A DNA stretch of 64,000 nucleotides from BOG-908 sp963692875. Its GTDB lineage: Bacteria > Pseudomonadota > Alphaproteobacteria > Acetobacterales > Acetobacteraceae. The stretch lies in the NCBI GenBank assembly GCA_965198755.1, contig OZ240673.1, forward strand, positions 4,650,001-4,714,000. The letters run 5' to 3'. The notes below the pieces were generated by a model that saw only the letters and a program-made list of their open reading frames with translations, did no database searches and was not told where the DNA came from. The translations under genes and the position numbers were made by a program. Positions within the stretch are counted from its first letter, which is position 1. The number at the start of each line of letters is the position of its first letter. This document shows, piece by piece, positions 35,509 through 45,475 of this stretch.

Positions 35509-36042
35509 ATGCGCATTCATTTCGCTACCCTGGCCACACTGTTGCTCGCAACGCCCGCCCTGGCGGCGCTGCAGCCTGGCCAGCAGGCGCCCGACTTCTC
35601 CACCACCGCCACCCTCGGCGGCCACGAATTCCCGTTCCATTTGGCCGACGCGCTGAAGACCGGCCCCGTCGTGCTGTATTTCTACCCGGCCGCCTTCACC
35701 AAAGGCTGCACCGTCGAGGCGCATGATTTCGCCGACGCAACGCCGCAGTTCGCCGCCCTGCACGCCACCGTCATCGGCGTCTCGATGGATAAGATCGGCA
35801 CGCTCGACAAGTTCTCCGTCAGCGAGTGCCGCGACAAATTCCCCGTCGCCTCAGACCAGAGCGGCAAGATCAGCAAGTCCTACGACGCCGTGCTGATCGG
35901 CGTGCTGGGCTACGCCAGCCGCACCAGCTACGTCATCGCGCCGGACGGCAAGGTCATCTACGCCTACAACGCGATGAACCCGGACGCGCATGTCGGCAAC
36001 ACGATGAACGCGGTGAAGGCATACGAAGCCAAGCAGAAGTAA
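35509..36042 (+). CDS. Secreted peroxiredoxin
   Basis: 177 residues with a signal peptide (about 1-19, ending ATPALAA), so it should act in the periplasm. AhpC/TSA fold: peroxidatic Cys67 in YFYPAAFTKGCTVEA, with the Tyr-Pro-x-x-x-Thr pattern before it. It lacks the resolving Cys five residues on that PrxQ/BCP proteins often have; Cys107 (SECRDKF) may serve instead. It reduces peroxides at the expense of thiols. ACGGAG precedes the ATG. The TAA stop is shared with element A copy 15. Confidence 0.92.
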   Translation: MRIHFATLATLLLATPALAALQPGQQAPDFSTTATLGGHEFPFHLADALKTGPVVLYFYPAAFTKGCTVEAHDFADATPQFAALHATVIGVSMDKIGTLDKFSVSECRDKFPVASDQSGKISKSYDAVLIGVLGYASRTSYVIAPDGKVIYAYNAMNPDAHVGNTMNAVKAYEAKQK

Positions 36043-36167
36043 GCGCCTTCTTTTCTGAAGAAAAGAAGCAGAAGACTTTTAGTCCCGTAGGCGCGCCGTG
36101 CGGAGAGGTCCGCGACAGCGCGCAAAGTTTCTTGCTACTTTTCTGTCCGAAGAACGCCTTGGCCTAC
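36040..36167. repeat. Element A copy 15
   Basis: Begins TAAGCGCCTTC at the peroxiredoxin stop. Arm 1 left (CTTC...GAAGC), a short core (GTCCGCGACAGCGCGC), degenerate right arm (GCTACTTTTC...GAACGCC). Confidence 0.85.
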
Positions 36168-36173
36168 GCTTTG

Positions 36174-36929
36174 CTACCGCAGCACGTCGCTGCCGCGCAC
36201 CCAGCCCGACCCCGTCACGCTGCGTATCAGCAGCCACGCCTGCACGCCCACGCGCACCTGCTGCACCACCACCACCCGCATGCCGCGGTTGAGAAACGCG
36301 CGCACGCCGGCATCCTCGCTGGGACTGAGCCGCACGGCCAGGTCCTGCACCAGCACCGTGCCGAACCGCTCGCCCGGCGAAAGCCGCAACGACGCCTCGC
36401 CGCCCTCCAGCGCCGGCGCACCCAGCAGCGACTGGTTGGCGGCCACCTCGGCACGCCCCTGTGCCACGCCCTGCATGTGCAGGTGCTCGCTGATCGAGAT
36501 GGCGGCGACGATCCCGGCCAGCAGCCAGCCCACGCCGGCCATCAAACGCACACGCGCCTGGCCCTGCAGCGCGCGGGCCGCCTCGAAGGCGGCGCCGTTC
36601 AGCGACTGCTGCAACTCGGCAATCCGCATCAGGGCGCGCTGGGTGTTCGCCTCGGCCTCCTGACGGGAGACGCGGGCGACCTGCAGCTGACGCTCCATGC
36701 TCATCTCGCGCGCACCTTGCAGGAAGGACGCACGACCGGCACCACCGGCCGCGCCAGGCTGCAGCCGTTGGGCCACGTCGGTCAGCGACAGGCGATGGCT
36801 GCCCAGGTGCTCGAGCAGCTTGCGGCGGGCGGCATCGGCCTCGCCGGGTTGCTCGGAGGCGAGCATCGGTAACAGCTTCTGCAGGCGCGAGACGAAGGCG
36901 CCGTCAGCGAAAGGATCATCATCGGCCAC
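36174..36929 (-). CDS. SH3-like domain membrane protein
   Basis: 251 residues, GTG start. About 1-125 is cytoplasmic and helical with a coiled-coil stretch (MSMERQLQVARVSRQEAEAN). One membrane helix follows at about 128-147. The C-terminal about 70 residues (VRLSPSEDAGVRAFLNRGMR to GSGWVRGSDVL) resemble a bacterial SH3b domain, which usually binds peptidoglycan or proteins in the periplasm. Function unknown. It ends 7 bp before element A copy 15 and is divergent from argG, with element B copy 2 between them. Confidence 0.78.
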   Translation of the reverse strand: MADDDPFADGAFVSRLQKLLPMLASEQPGEADAARRKLLEHLGSHRLSLTDVAQRLQPGAAGGAGRASFLQGAREMSMERQLQVARVSRQEAEANTQRALMRIAELQQSLNGAAFEAARALQGQARVRLMAGVGWLLAGIVAAISISEHLHMQGVAQGRAEVAANQSLLGAPALEGGEASLRLSPGERFGTVLVQDLAVRLSPSEDAGVRAFLNRGMRVVVVQQVRVGVQAWLLIRSVTGSGWVRGSDVLR

Positions 36930-36983
36930 CGCGCAGGCATACTCCGGGTGGGGGTGGATGTCAGCGGGGGAGGCTGGGGCAAG

Positions 36984-37190
36984 TAAGGCAAGGCCAGGGG
37001 CTCTGCCCCTGGACCCCGCTGGGGCCAGTCGGCCCCAGACCCCGGCTTCGCCTAAGGGGTTTCAGAGAGGGGCCGCACGCGTCGTGGCTACAGCCCCGTC
37101 GGCCCCTCTCTGAAAACCCCTTAAACAAACAGGTTCTAAGGACGACTGTCCTTAGCGGGGTCCAGGGGCAGAGCCCCCTGGCCTTGCCTT
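36984..37190. repeat. Element B copy 2 (composite hairpin array)
   Basis: Outer arms GGCCAGGGGCTCTGCCCC and GGGGCAGAGCCCCCTGGCC as in copy 1. Inside are nested inverted repeats: TGGGGCCAGTCGGCCCCA, AAGGGGTTT with AAACCCCTT, GAGAGGGGCC with GGCCCCTCTC, and TAAGGACGACTGTCCTTA. The whole could fold into one long branched structure. Confidence 0.88.
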
Positions 37191-37242
37191 GCCTGTCCCA
37201 TCCCCCCCAGCTAACAGCCGCCCCACCACGGAGGTGTTCACA

Positions 37243-38484
<1,242 letters not shown>

Positions 38485-38493
38485 CGCCAGGCA

Positions 38494-38640
38494 GAAGCAA
38501 GGCCTTCTTTTTCGAGAAAAAGAAGCAAAAAGCTTTTGCTCCGGCTGTCGCGGACAGCTGAGACGACACGCCTCCCCACGGCGCGCCCACCGGAGACAAA
38601 AGTTTTTTGGTCTTTTTTTCAAAAAAGAACCGCTTGCTTT
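38494..38640. repeat. Element A copy 16
   Basis: Arm 1 left (AAGGCCTTC, loop TTCGAGAA), core GGCTGTCGCGGACAGC, arm 2 right (GAACCGC). The core has an extra 25-30 bp insert (GACGACACGCCTCCCCACGG) shared with copies 20 and 21. The next 180 bp up to the glycosyltransferase gene hold nothing I recognise. Confidence 0.92.
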
Positions 38641-38823
38641 CTTTCTGCAGACTACCGTCGAACCTCCTCGTGCAGCTCCGCCCCGGGTAAGGCGCTTGCA
38701 CGCAGAACCGGAAGCAGGCAGCACGCCTGCAGCGCAGAAAGCTGGAACCGCTGACATGATCGGGCAGGACTCCTGCTGGTAGGCACAGACCTGGACGCAG
38801 CCGCGCCGGGCTCGTTGGGAGAG

Positions 38824-40302
38824 ATGCCGCGCCGGCTTGGTCGCACCCGCGTCCTGGTCGACCTCAGCCACGCCGCCGACGGCTACGTCGGCGTGGCGCA
38901 GGACGTGCGGCTGATCTTCGCCATGCTGTGCGGGCTGCCCGACGTGGACGTGTCCGGCCTGCTGATGCCCACCGGGCGGCACGACCTGCCGCGCGTGCGG
39001 CCCGGCAGCCCGGAAGGCCCGGGGCTCACGGCTGCCGTGCTGCACTGGATGGAACGCAACTGGCACCGCCCGGAACGCCGCAACTTCCCGTTCAGCCTGG
39101 CACAGAGCGTGCAGACCTGGCGCCAGGTGGTGCGCGCGCGACACGACTTGCTGAAGCTGTCCGACCAAGGCCAGCTCAACGCGCTGTGGCGCGTGCTGTT
39201 TGCCAAGACCCTTTCGCCCGACCAGCGCGCGCTGGTGCTGGCGCAGGACTACTTCGCCACCGACCTGTCCGTCAGCTCCATCATCGACCTGTGCGCGCAC
39301 CCGCCGGTGCCGCTGCGCAAGAGCCTGGCCGCCGACGGCTTCGACGCGGTGCTGTTCTGCATGCCGCGCCCGGTGCGCCTGCCGCCCGGCGTGCGCCAGA
39401 TCGTGCGCTTCCATGACGCGGTGCCGGTGACCGACACCGACACCGTGGTGGGCTGGCGGGTGGCGCTGGCGCATGCCCGCCTGGTGCGCGCCTGCGCGCC
39501 CGATGCCGTGTTCGTCTGTAACTCCCCAGCCACCAGGCAGGCGCTGATCAGCCTGGACCCGCGGCGCGAGGCCAACGCCGTGGTGATCCCGTGCGCCATT
39601 CCGCCGGCCCGCAGGTTGGCCGCCGGCCTCGACGTGGCGGCGGTGATCTGCCGCCACGTCACCTTCCGCGCGCTGCGCGGGGCGCCCGATGCGGGCCGCC
39701 AGCCTGATCCGGGCGACGGCATCTCCGCCGCCCCGCACGGCTGGCGTCCGCCGGAAGCGGGCATGCGCTACGTGCTCTCAGTCTCCACGCTGGAACCGCG
39801 CAAGAACTTCACCGGCCTGGTACGCGGCTGGGAACGCGTCGCCGCGCGCGCCGACCCGGACCTGCGCCTGGTGATCGTGGGCGGCGCCGGCTGGCGGGAG
39901 GAGGCGCTGCTGTGCGAGTTGGCGCCCGGCGTGGCTAGCGGCCGTATCCTGCACCTGCAGAACCTGCCGCAGGAGGAGCTGCAGGCGGTGATGCGAACCG
40001 CTGCGTGCTTTGCGTTCCCGTCGTTCAACGAGGGGTTTGGCTACTCGCCGTTGGAGGCGATGCAGGTGGGCACGCCTTGCGTGGTCTCCGACCTGCCAGT
40101 GTTCCGCTGGAGCTTCGGCGAGGCGGCAATCTACGTCGATCCGTACGACGAGGACGCGATCGCCAGCGGGATTGAGCGTCTGACCTGCACGCCAGGTTAC
40201 CAGGCGCTTGCGGCGGAGCTGCGCGCGCGCGCGGGACGTGTGCTGGCGCGCTTTCAGCCCGCGGCCGTGGCGGCGAGTTGGCAGACATTGCTGACGAAAT
40301 GA
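38824..40302 (+). CDS. Glycosyltransferase family 4-like protein
   Basis: 492 residues. The C-terminal half is a GT-B domain of the GT4 type: LSVSTLEPRKNFTGLVRGWE (about 317-336), LRLVIVGGAGW, and the nucleotide-sugar-binding E-x7-E pattern in PSFNEGFGYSPLEAMQVG. The N-terminal about 270 residues are less typical, with an acceptor-like Rossmann half. It is cytosolic and probably builds a surface polysaccharide. The GGGAG site is very close to the ATG at 38824; a TTG three codons upstream is an alternative. The next gene encodes a protein whose N-terminal region resembles domains attached to glycosyltransferases. Confidence 0.86.
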   Translation: MPRRLGRTRVLVDLSHAADGYVGVAQDVRLIFAMLCGLPDVDVSGLLMPTGRHDLPRVRPGSPEGPGLTAAVLHWMERNWHRPERRNFPFSLAQSVQTWRQVVRARHDLLKLSDQGQLNALWRVLFAKTLSPDQRALVLAQDYFATDLSVSSIIDLCAHPPVPLRKSLAADGFDAVLFCMPRPVRLPPGVRQIVRFHDAVPVTDTDTVVGWRVALAHARLVRACAPDAVFVCNSPATRQALISLDPRREANAVVIPCAIPPARRLAAGLDVAAVICRHVTFRALRGAPDAGRQPDPGDGISAAPHGWRPPEAGMRYVLSVSTLEPRKNFTGLVRGWERVAARADPDLRLVIVGGAGWREEALLCELAPGVASGRILHLQNLPQEELQAVMRTAACFAFPSFNEGFGYSPLEAMQVGTPCVVSDLPVFRWSFGEAAIYVDPYDEDAIASGIERLTCTPGYQALAAELRARAGRVLARFQPAAVAASWQTLLTK

Positions 40303-40574
40303 CTCTGGGATTGCACTAGAAATATACGCAGCAATCCTTGCTTGCAGTTGCGGTTCTGGACGCGCGCACGCGGCATGCGCTGCGCTCTTTGATTTCAGCA
40401 TCGAAATGAAGTTTGATCACGCCACATCGTGCTTGTTTGCAACGCAGCAAGCTGGCTACTGTCGGGCAGCAACCCTCGTGCGGCAGGCGTCAGCAAAAAT
40501 GTCACCAACGGACAGCTTGATATTCCGGTGCCTGCTGTCGTTAACAGGGTCGTGGCACGTCGGCCGGGGGTGAC

Positions 40575-41477
40575 ATGATCAGAGGAGCTATAGAAGTCGC
40601 ACGCAGCACGCGTATCGCCGGATGGATCTTCTCCGACGACGATGGCTTGCGCGACAAGACGGTGCTGGCATTCGTGGCAGGCCGCTGCGTCGGCGCCGGC
40701 AAGGTGGACAAGTTTCGGCAGGACCTGCTCGATGCCAAGCTGGGCAGCGGCTATTGCGGGTTCGACTTCCCGGTGAAGCTGGCTGACGGCGAGCCGGTCG
40801 GGGCTATCATCGTGAAGCTGCAGTTCTCCGACGCGGCGCTGATCCAGGCCGCCAGCCGGGTCTCGTGCCCTGACGACGCGGAGGCGGCAGGCAGCGCGGA
40901 CCTCGGCGCGGTGACACAGGCGAGCGTCGCCTGGATGATGGACCGCGGCATGCTGGAGCAGGCGGAATACGACTTCCTCAAATGCATACAATCGGCTGGC
41001 GCCTACGAACGCGGGCTGCGCGTCGGCAAACGCAACACCCCGGTGGCAGACCGGGCTGACAGCCGGTTGGATCCCAGGACGGTTGCCCAGGAAATGCTCG
41101 CGTTGTTCCTGCTGTCGGACGTACCCGTCGCGGAGGTCGGCATCGCCGCCGTCTCCGACCTGGTGGCCAACGCAGCCGTGCTGCGCCGCGCCGCCGCACC
41201 GGTGGCGGCGATCTGGAGCCCGGAACGCGGCAGGATATTGCTCGAAGAACGCTCCCATCTAGGCGGGCGCAGAAGCGGCGCGGCGGTTGCCGAGCCGGCC
41301 GCCGGCAGCATCGAATACAGCTTCGGGCCGGATCGCCTGCTGTTCGTGCACCGCGACTGCAGGTTTGCAGCACTCGGCCCGGCTTCGGTTTCGGGCCTGA
41401 CCGTGTTCACCGTGCCGCTGCAGGAAGCCGCCAAGGTGCCGGCACAGAAGCGACCGGCGCAGGTGCGGGCTGCGTAG
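40575..41477 (+). CDS. Hypothetical protein with glycosyltransferase-associated N-terminal domain
   Basis: 300 residues, no signal peptide or membrane helix. The first about 75 residues (RIAGWIFSD, VLAFVAGRCVGAGKVDKFRQD, GYCGFDFPVKL) look like the small beta-domain often fused to glycosyltransferases and sulfotransferases, with a G-W-x-x-D strand and an RxD-L...G-F-x-F ending. About 100-190 is helical. The last part (ERGRILLEERSHLGGRRSGA to FVHRDCRFA) may be a second beta-domain. A GAGG site precedes the ATG by about 8 bases. It lies 272 bp after the GT4 gene on the same strand; a shared role in glycan synthesis is inferred. Confidence 0.65.
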   Translation: MIRGAIEVARSTRIAGWIFSDDDGLRDKTVLAFVAGRCVGAGKVDKFRQDLLDAKLGSGYCGFDFPVKLADGEPVGAIIVKLQFSDAALIQAASRVSCPDDAEAAGSADLGAVTQASVAWMMDRGMLEQAEYDFLKCIQSAGAYERGLRVGKRNTPVADRADSRLDPRTVAQEMLALFLLSDVPVAEVGIAAVSDLVANAAVLRRAAAPVAAIWSPERGRILLEERSHLGGRRSGAAVAEPAAGSIEYSFGPDRLLFVHRDCRFAALGPASVSGLTVFTVPLQEAAKVPAQKRPAQVRAA

Positions 41478-41540
41478 GCGACACCGACGCTTTTAGTCCC
41501 GCCACGCTTGCCTGATACGGCCGAACTGAAGCTTGCGTCA

Positions 41541-41682
41541 GGCAAGGAAGGCAAGGCCTTCTTTTCTGAAGAAAAGAAGCAAAAGACTTTTATCCCTGCT
41601 GTCGCGGAGGTTTCTGCAGCATGTACTGAGGGGAATAAAAGTTTTTTGGTTCTTTTTTTCAAAAAAGAACTGCTTGCTTGCC
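41541..41682. repeat. Element A copy 17
   Basis: Arm 1 left (AAGGCCTTC...AAGAAGC), core CCTGCTGTCGCGGAGG...GCATGTACTGAGGGG (degenerate right half, as in copy 19), arm 2 right (GGTTC...GAACTGC). Confidence 0.93.
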
Positions 41683-41744
41683 TACTACCAATCAAGGCCA
41701 TCCGCGATCGACGTCAGATAGCAGCGCGCGGCATCGCGTCGGCT

Positions 41745-42317
41745 TCAGGCTTGGGTGTCTACCCCGGACGGGCTTTCGCCCTTGGCCACCACCACCATCG
41801 CCGGCCGTAGCAGACGCCCGTTCAGCGTCCACGCCCGGCTCCAGGATTGCACCACGGTGCCCGGCGGATGCTCCGCCGTCGCCTGCTCGGCCATCGCCTG
41901 GTGCAGGTTGGCGTCGAACGGCTTACCGACCGGGTCCTCGGCGACGATGCCGTTGCGCTCCAGCAGGGCGACGAAGCTGCGCTCCACGCCGTCGAAGCCG
42001 TCACGCAGCTTGGTCAGGATCTCCGGCTCGTCGGCGCGCGCGGCGGGCAGGCTGCTGATCCCGCGGCGCAGGTTCTCTGCCGCTTCGACCACGTCCTTGG
42101 CGAATTTCTGCACCGCATACTGGCGGGTCTCGTCCAGCTCACGCTTGCCGCGGGCGCGCACGTTCTGGGTCTCGGCTTCGGCGCGGACCCATCGGTCCTT
42201 GAAGTCGTCGCGCTCGGCCTCGAGCTCGGCAATTCGGCGGGCCGCCTCGCTCATCAGCGCCTCGGTGGAGCCTTCGGCCTCGCCCGCCGCCTCGGGGTGT
42301 TCGAACGTGTCGCTCAT
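41745..42317 (-). CDS. grpE: Nucleotide exchange factor GrpE
   Basis: 190 residues. Opens the nucleotide site of DnaK. N-terminal acidic tail and long coiled coil (about 22-90, ELEAERDDFKDRWVRAEAET, NVRARGKRELDE), then the beta-domain with the family signature (GKPFDANLHQAMAEQAT, PPGTVVQSWSRAWTLNGRLL, RPAMVVVAKG). Length and motifs are normal. hrcA lies on the same strand about 1.1 kb upstream, so the heat-shock pair is separated by an unknown membrane-protein gene and element A copy 18. Confidence 0.97.
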   Translation of the reverse strand: MSDTFEHPEAAGEAEGSTEALMSEAARRIAELEAERDDFKDRWVRAEAETQNVRARGKRELDETRQYAVQKFAKDVVEAAENLRRGISSLPAARADEPEILTKLRDGFDGVERSFVALLERNGIVAEDPVGKPFDANLHQAMAEQATAEHPPGTVVQSWSRAWTLNGRLLRPAMVVVAKGESPSGVDTQA

Positions 42318-42419
42318 GGCCCGCAGTTAGGCGATGCAACCCTCCCGGACAAGGGCGCGGAGGGGCGCACGCCGGCAGGCGCCTCAGTTTTGGCCCCGCC
42401 CGCGGACGCCCGCTTTGCC

Positions 42420-43145
42420 CTAGGTGACCTGGGTGCGGACCCTGGCGATCACCAGCAGCCCCTGCACCCGGTAGTCCACCCGCCAGCTGACCCGCCGCTG
42501 CCGCCCGGGCCCGACCGCCAGCACCAGCAGGATCACTAACGCCCCCGCGGCGAGCGCACCAAGCGCCGGCACGGCCATCTGCCCGAGCAAATGGCCTGTC
42601 GAAAGCGGCGGGGGCAGCGGTGCGTGGGTCGGCAGCGCGGTGACGTCGGGCAGCGCTGGCGGCATCGCCTGGTGGGGGCGGCGCACCAGCTCCAGGCCGG
42701 CCGTGGGCCAGGCAAGCCATTCCACTGCGAGGGCTGCGAGCAGGCCGACGCACGCCGCCAGCACGGCACCCATTCCGGCCTCCAGCTTGCGCCGGCGGTG
42801 CCCCGCCGGACGGTGCTGCTCCGGATGGTGCCCCTTTTGCTCACCACGCTGGCGATAGCCGTCGCGTATGCGCCCGAGCGCGGGCACCGCCACGTAGGTC
42901 GGCGTTTCGTCGGCCGATGCTGCCTTGCTCTCCAGCCAGGCGGCTTCCTGGCCGCAGCGATAGGCCAGGCCGGCGGCGTAGGCCCGCAACGCCTCGGTGC
43001 CCTCCACCACGATGTAGGCGGGCGCGCGGGAAAGGGCGCGGTCCAGCTCCTCCCGGTCAGCTACCCACGCGGCCCGCCAATACTTCGTGGCGTGCCAAAG
43101 ACGGCGCGGAGAAGACGAGAAGCCGGGCGCTGCTGCCTGCTGCAT
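42420..43145 (-). CDS. Two-helix membrane protein between hrcA and grpE, unknown
   Basis: 241 residues. About 1-100 is cytoplasmic and globular, with LWHATKYWRAAWVADREELD and PAYIVVEGTEALRAYAAGLAYR blocks that look conserved. There are membrane helices at about 123-145 and 190-211, with a Pro-rich loop between. A short basic tail of strands follows (RRVSWRVDYRVQGLLVI). No family is recognised. The position between two heat-shock genes may hint at stress expression but no promoter was seen. Overlapping antisense frames here are not supported. Confidence 0.65.
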   Translation of the reverse strand: MQQAAAPGFSSSPRRLWHATKYWRAAWVADREELDRALSRAPAYIVVEGTEALRAYAAGLAYRCGQEAAWLESKAASADETPTYVAVPALGRIRDGYRQRGEQKGHHPEQHRPAGHRRRKLEAGMGAVLAACVGLLAALAVEWLAWPTAGLELVRRPHQAMPPALPDVTALPTHAPLPPPLSTGHLLGQMAVPALGALAAGALVILLVLAVGPGRQRRVSWRVDYRVQGLLVIARVRTQVT

Positions 43146-43268
43146 GGTTTGTATGTCGTTGTTGCCTGGACGAACCTAGCAAGCGGTTGACAGGTTGGCC
43201 ACCGCGAAAAAATCCAGGTTGCCGCGACGTTTTTGAGAAAGGAACAACGGCGCGGATTGTTTTTGGTG

Positions 43269-43412
43269 GCAAGCAAGGCAAGCGGTTCTTTTTTGAAAAA
43301 AAGAACCAAAAAACTTTTGTTCCCTGGGGACCCGTCTCCGGAGACTCCGCGACAGCAGGGACAAAAGTCTTTTGCTTTTTTTCTTCAGAAAAGAAGGCCT
43401 GCCTTTCTTGCC
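43269..43412. repeat. Element A copy 18
   Basis: Arm 2 left (GCGGTTC...GAACC), core GTCTCCGGAGACTCCGCGACAGCAGGG, arm 1 right (GCTT...GAAGGCC). Confidence 0.92.
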
Positions 43413-43448
43413 GACCCGAGGGCGTGCGGCATTCCGGCAAGGCGGGGC

Positions 43449-44507
43449 TCAGCCCAGAAGCCGGCCGATGACGCCGGCGGTGTAGTCCACCACGGGGATG
43501 ATCTTGCCGTAGTTGATGCGCGTGGGGCCGATCACGCCGATGGCGCCGACGATGCGGTCGGCATGGTTGCGGGCAGGGGCCACCACCATGGAGACGCCGG
43601 TGCTGCCGAACAGCGCGCTCTCGGCGCCGATGAAGATGCGCACGCCGTCGGACTGTTCGGCCAGCTCCAGCAGGCGCAGCATGGTCTCCTGCGTCTCCAG
43701 CCGGTCGAACAGGACCTGGATGGCGGCGAGGTTCTCGATCTGCGTAACGTCGGCCAGCAGCCGCCCCTGGCCGCGCACGATCAGGCTGCCGCCCCGCGCG
43801 GCGGCGTCCGTCCAGGTAGCCAGGCCCGCTTCCACCACGCCGGCCGCCAGCTGGTCGAGCTGGCCGCGGTCTGCCGTCATCTCCTCGGCGACCCGGCGGC
43901 GCAGCTCCATCAGCGTGCGGCCGGCGGCGCGCGCGTTGAGGTAGTTGGCCGCCTCGGTCAGCGCCGAGGGCGGCAGGCCGGGCGGGATCTCGATCACCCG
44001 GTTCTCCACCTGGCCGTCGGCGGCCACCAGGATCACCAGCGCGCGGCCGGAGCCGAGCGAGGCGAACTCGATGTGCTTGATGGCGCCGTCCGATTTGGGT
44101 GCCAGCACCATGCCGGCGGCCTGGCTGAGGCCGGAGAGCATGGCCGAGGCGTCCGCCAGCGTGTCCTGCAGCGAGCGTCCGTGGCCGGCGAGCTGGCGGC
44201 TGATCGTCTCGCGCTCGTCGAGCGAGAGGTCGCCGAACTGCAGCAGGCCGTCGACGAACAGCCGCAGGCCGCGATCGGTCGGCAGCCGCCCGGCGCTGGT
44301 GTGCGGGGCGAACAGCAGGCCGGCGTCGGTGAGGTCCGCCATCACGTTGCGTATGGTGGCCGGCGAGAGCGCGATGGGCAGCCGCCGGGCCAGCGTGCGG
44401 CTGCCGACCGGCTCGCCGTTGCTGACGTATTGTTCGACGATCTCGCGCAGCACGGCGGCCGCGCGCGGGTCCAGGCCAGGGGGGAGCGGCTTGGGTTGCA
44501 GGTCCAT
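43449..44507 (-). CDS. hrcA: Heat-inducible transcription repressor HrcA
   Basis: 352 residues. Represses groESL and related genes by binding CIRCE. N-terminal winged helix (EPVGSRTLARRLPIALSPAT, NVMADLTDAGLLFAPHTSAG, RLPTDRGLR), then a GAF-like domain (LAAIQVLFDRLETQETMLRL) and the C-terminal IGVIGPTRINYGKIIPVVDY block. The ATG at 44507 fits the usual start just before LDPRAAAVLREIVEQYV. No CIRCE repeat was found in the window. It is divergent from rph, with element A copy 19 between. Confidence 0.97.
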   Translation of the reverse strand: MDLQPKPLPPGLDPRAAAVLREIVEQYVSNGEPVGSRTLARRLPIALSPATIRNVMADLTDAGLLFAPHTSAGRLPTDRGLRLFVDGLLQFGDLSLDERETISRQLAGHGRSLQDTLADASAMLSGLSQAAGMVLAPKSDGAIKHIEFASLGSGRALVILVAADGQVENRVIEIPPGLPPSALTEAANYLNARAAGRTLMELRRRVAEEMTADRGQLDQLAAGVVEAGLATWTDAAARGGSLIVRGQGRLLADVTQIENLAAIQVLFDRLETQETMLRLLELAEQSDGVRIFIGAESALFGSTGVSMVVAPARNHADRIVGAIGVIGPTRINYGKIIPVVDYTAGVIGRLLG

Positions 44508-44559
44508 CTGCCTGATATAGCGCTGCCGTGCGCTGAACGCGCAACCGGCAGCCCTGGAC

Positions 44560-44743
44560 GTTATACCAGCGGCTTTTGGTTTTGCGTTCCGGGGCCCAAA
44601 AGAAAGCAAGGCCTGCTTTTTTGAAAAAAAGCAGCAAAAAACTTTTGGTCCCGCTGTCGCGGAGGTTTCTGCAGCGAGTACTCAGGGAACAAAAGTTTTT
44701 TGGTTCTTTTTTTCAAAAAAGAACTGCTTGCCTTTGCCTGCCC
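44560..44743. repeat. Element A copy 19 (with a left outer arm)
   Basis: Outer start TTATACCAGCGGC resembles the outer arms II terminus. Then a GGCCTGC...AAGCAGC arm-1 variant, core CCGCTGTCGCGGAGG, arm 2 (GGTTC...GAACTGC). Compensating changes keep the left hairpin paired. Confidence 0.9.
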
Positions 44744-44764
44744 TTCCTTTCCGGATACCTCCGC

Positions 44765-45475
44765 ATGCGCCACGAAAACCGCCTCCCCAACGCCCTCCGC
44801 CAAGTCTCGATCGAACCCGGCTTCTCCCACCACGCCGAGGGCAGCTGCCTGATCCGCATGGGCGGCACCGAGGTACTGTGCACCGCCAGCGTGGAGCCCA
44901 AGGTCCCCCCCTTCATGCGCAACAAGGGCCTGGGCTGGGTCACCGCCGAGTACGGCATGCTCCCACGCGCCACCCACACTCGCGGCGACCGCGAGGCGGC
45001 CCGCGGCAAGCAGTCCGGCCGCACGCAGGAGATCCAGCGCCTGATCGGCCGCAGCCTGCGCGCGGTGACCGACCGCACGGCGATGGGCGAGATGACGGTG
45101 GCGCTGGACTGCGACGTGCTGAACGCCGACGGCGGCACGCGCTGCGCCAGCATCACCGGCGCCTGGGTGGCGCTGAGCCTGGCGTTTCGCCACCTGGTGG
45201 CCAACAAGGTGATCGCCGCGGTGCCGCTGACCAGTCAGGTGGCCGCAATCTCCTGCGGGCTGGTCGGCGGGGCGGCGCTGCTGGACCTCGACTACGCCGA
45301 GGACAGCGGGGCCGAAGCCGACGCCAACTTCGTGCTGACGCAGACCGGCATCGTCGAAATTCAGGGCACCGCCGAGCAGTCGCCGTTCAGCGAGGCGCAG
45401 TTCATGGAGCTGCTGCGCCTGGCGCAGCTGGGCACGACGGCGCTGTTCGAGGCGCAGAGAAGGGCGCTGGCGTGA
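44765..45475 (+). CDS. rph: Ribonuclease PH
   Basis: 236 residues. Phosphorolytic 3' exonuclease that trims tRNA precursors. Motifs: MRHENRLPNALR start (family MRPxxRxxxxLR), VLCTASVEPKVPPF, GWVTAEYGMLPRATHTR, GRTQEIQRLIGRSLRAV, and the catalytic DCDVLNADGGTRCASITGA. The stop overlaps the rdgB GTG by 4 bp (GTGA), giving coupled translation. rph-rdgB beside hrcA-grpE is a common alphaproteobacterial arrangement. Confidence 0.98.
   Translation: MRHENRLPNALRQVSIEPGFSHHAEGSCLIRMGGTEVLCTASVEPKVPPFMRNKGLGWVTAEYGMLPRATHTRGDREAARGKQSGRTQEIQRLIGRSLRAVTDRTAMGEMTVALDCDVLNADGGTRCASITGAWVALSLAFRHLVANKVIAAVPLTSQVAAISCGLVGGAALLDLDYAEDSGAEADANFVLTQTGIVEIQGTAEQSPFSEAQFMELLRLAQLGTTALFEAQRRALA

Noticed and set aside
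44508..44764. CIRCE element for HrcA autoregulation
   Set aside because: No inverted repeat of the GCACTC-N9-GAGTGC type is present before hrcA or grpE.
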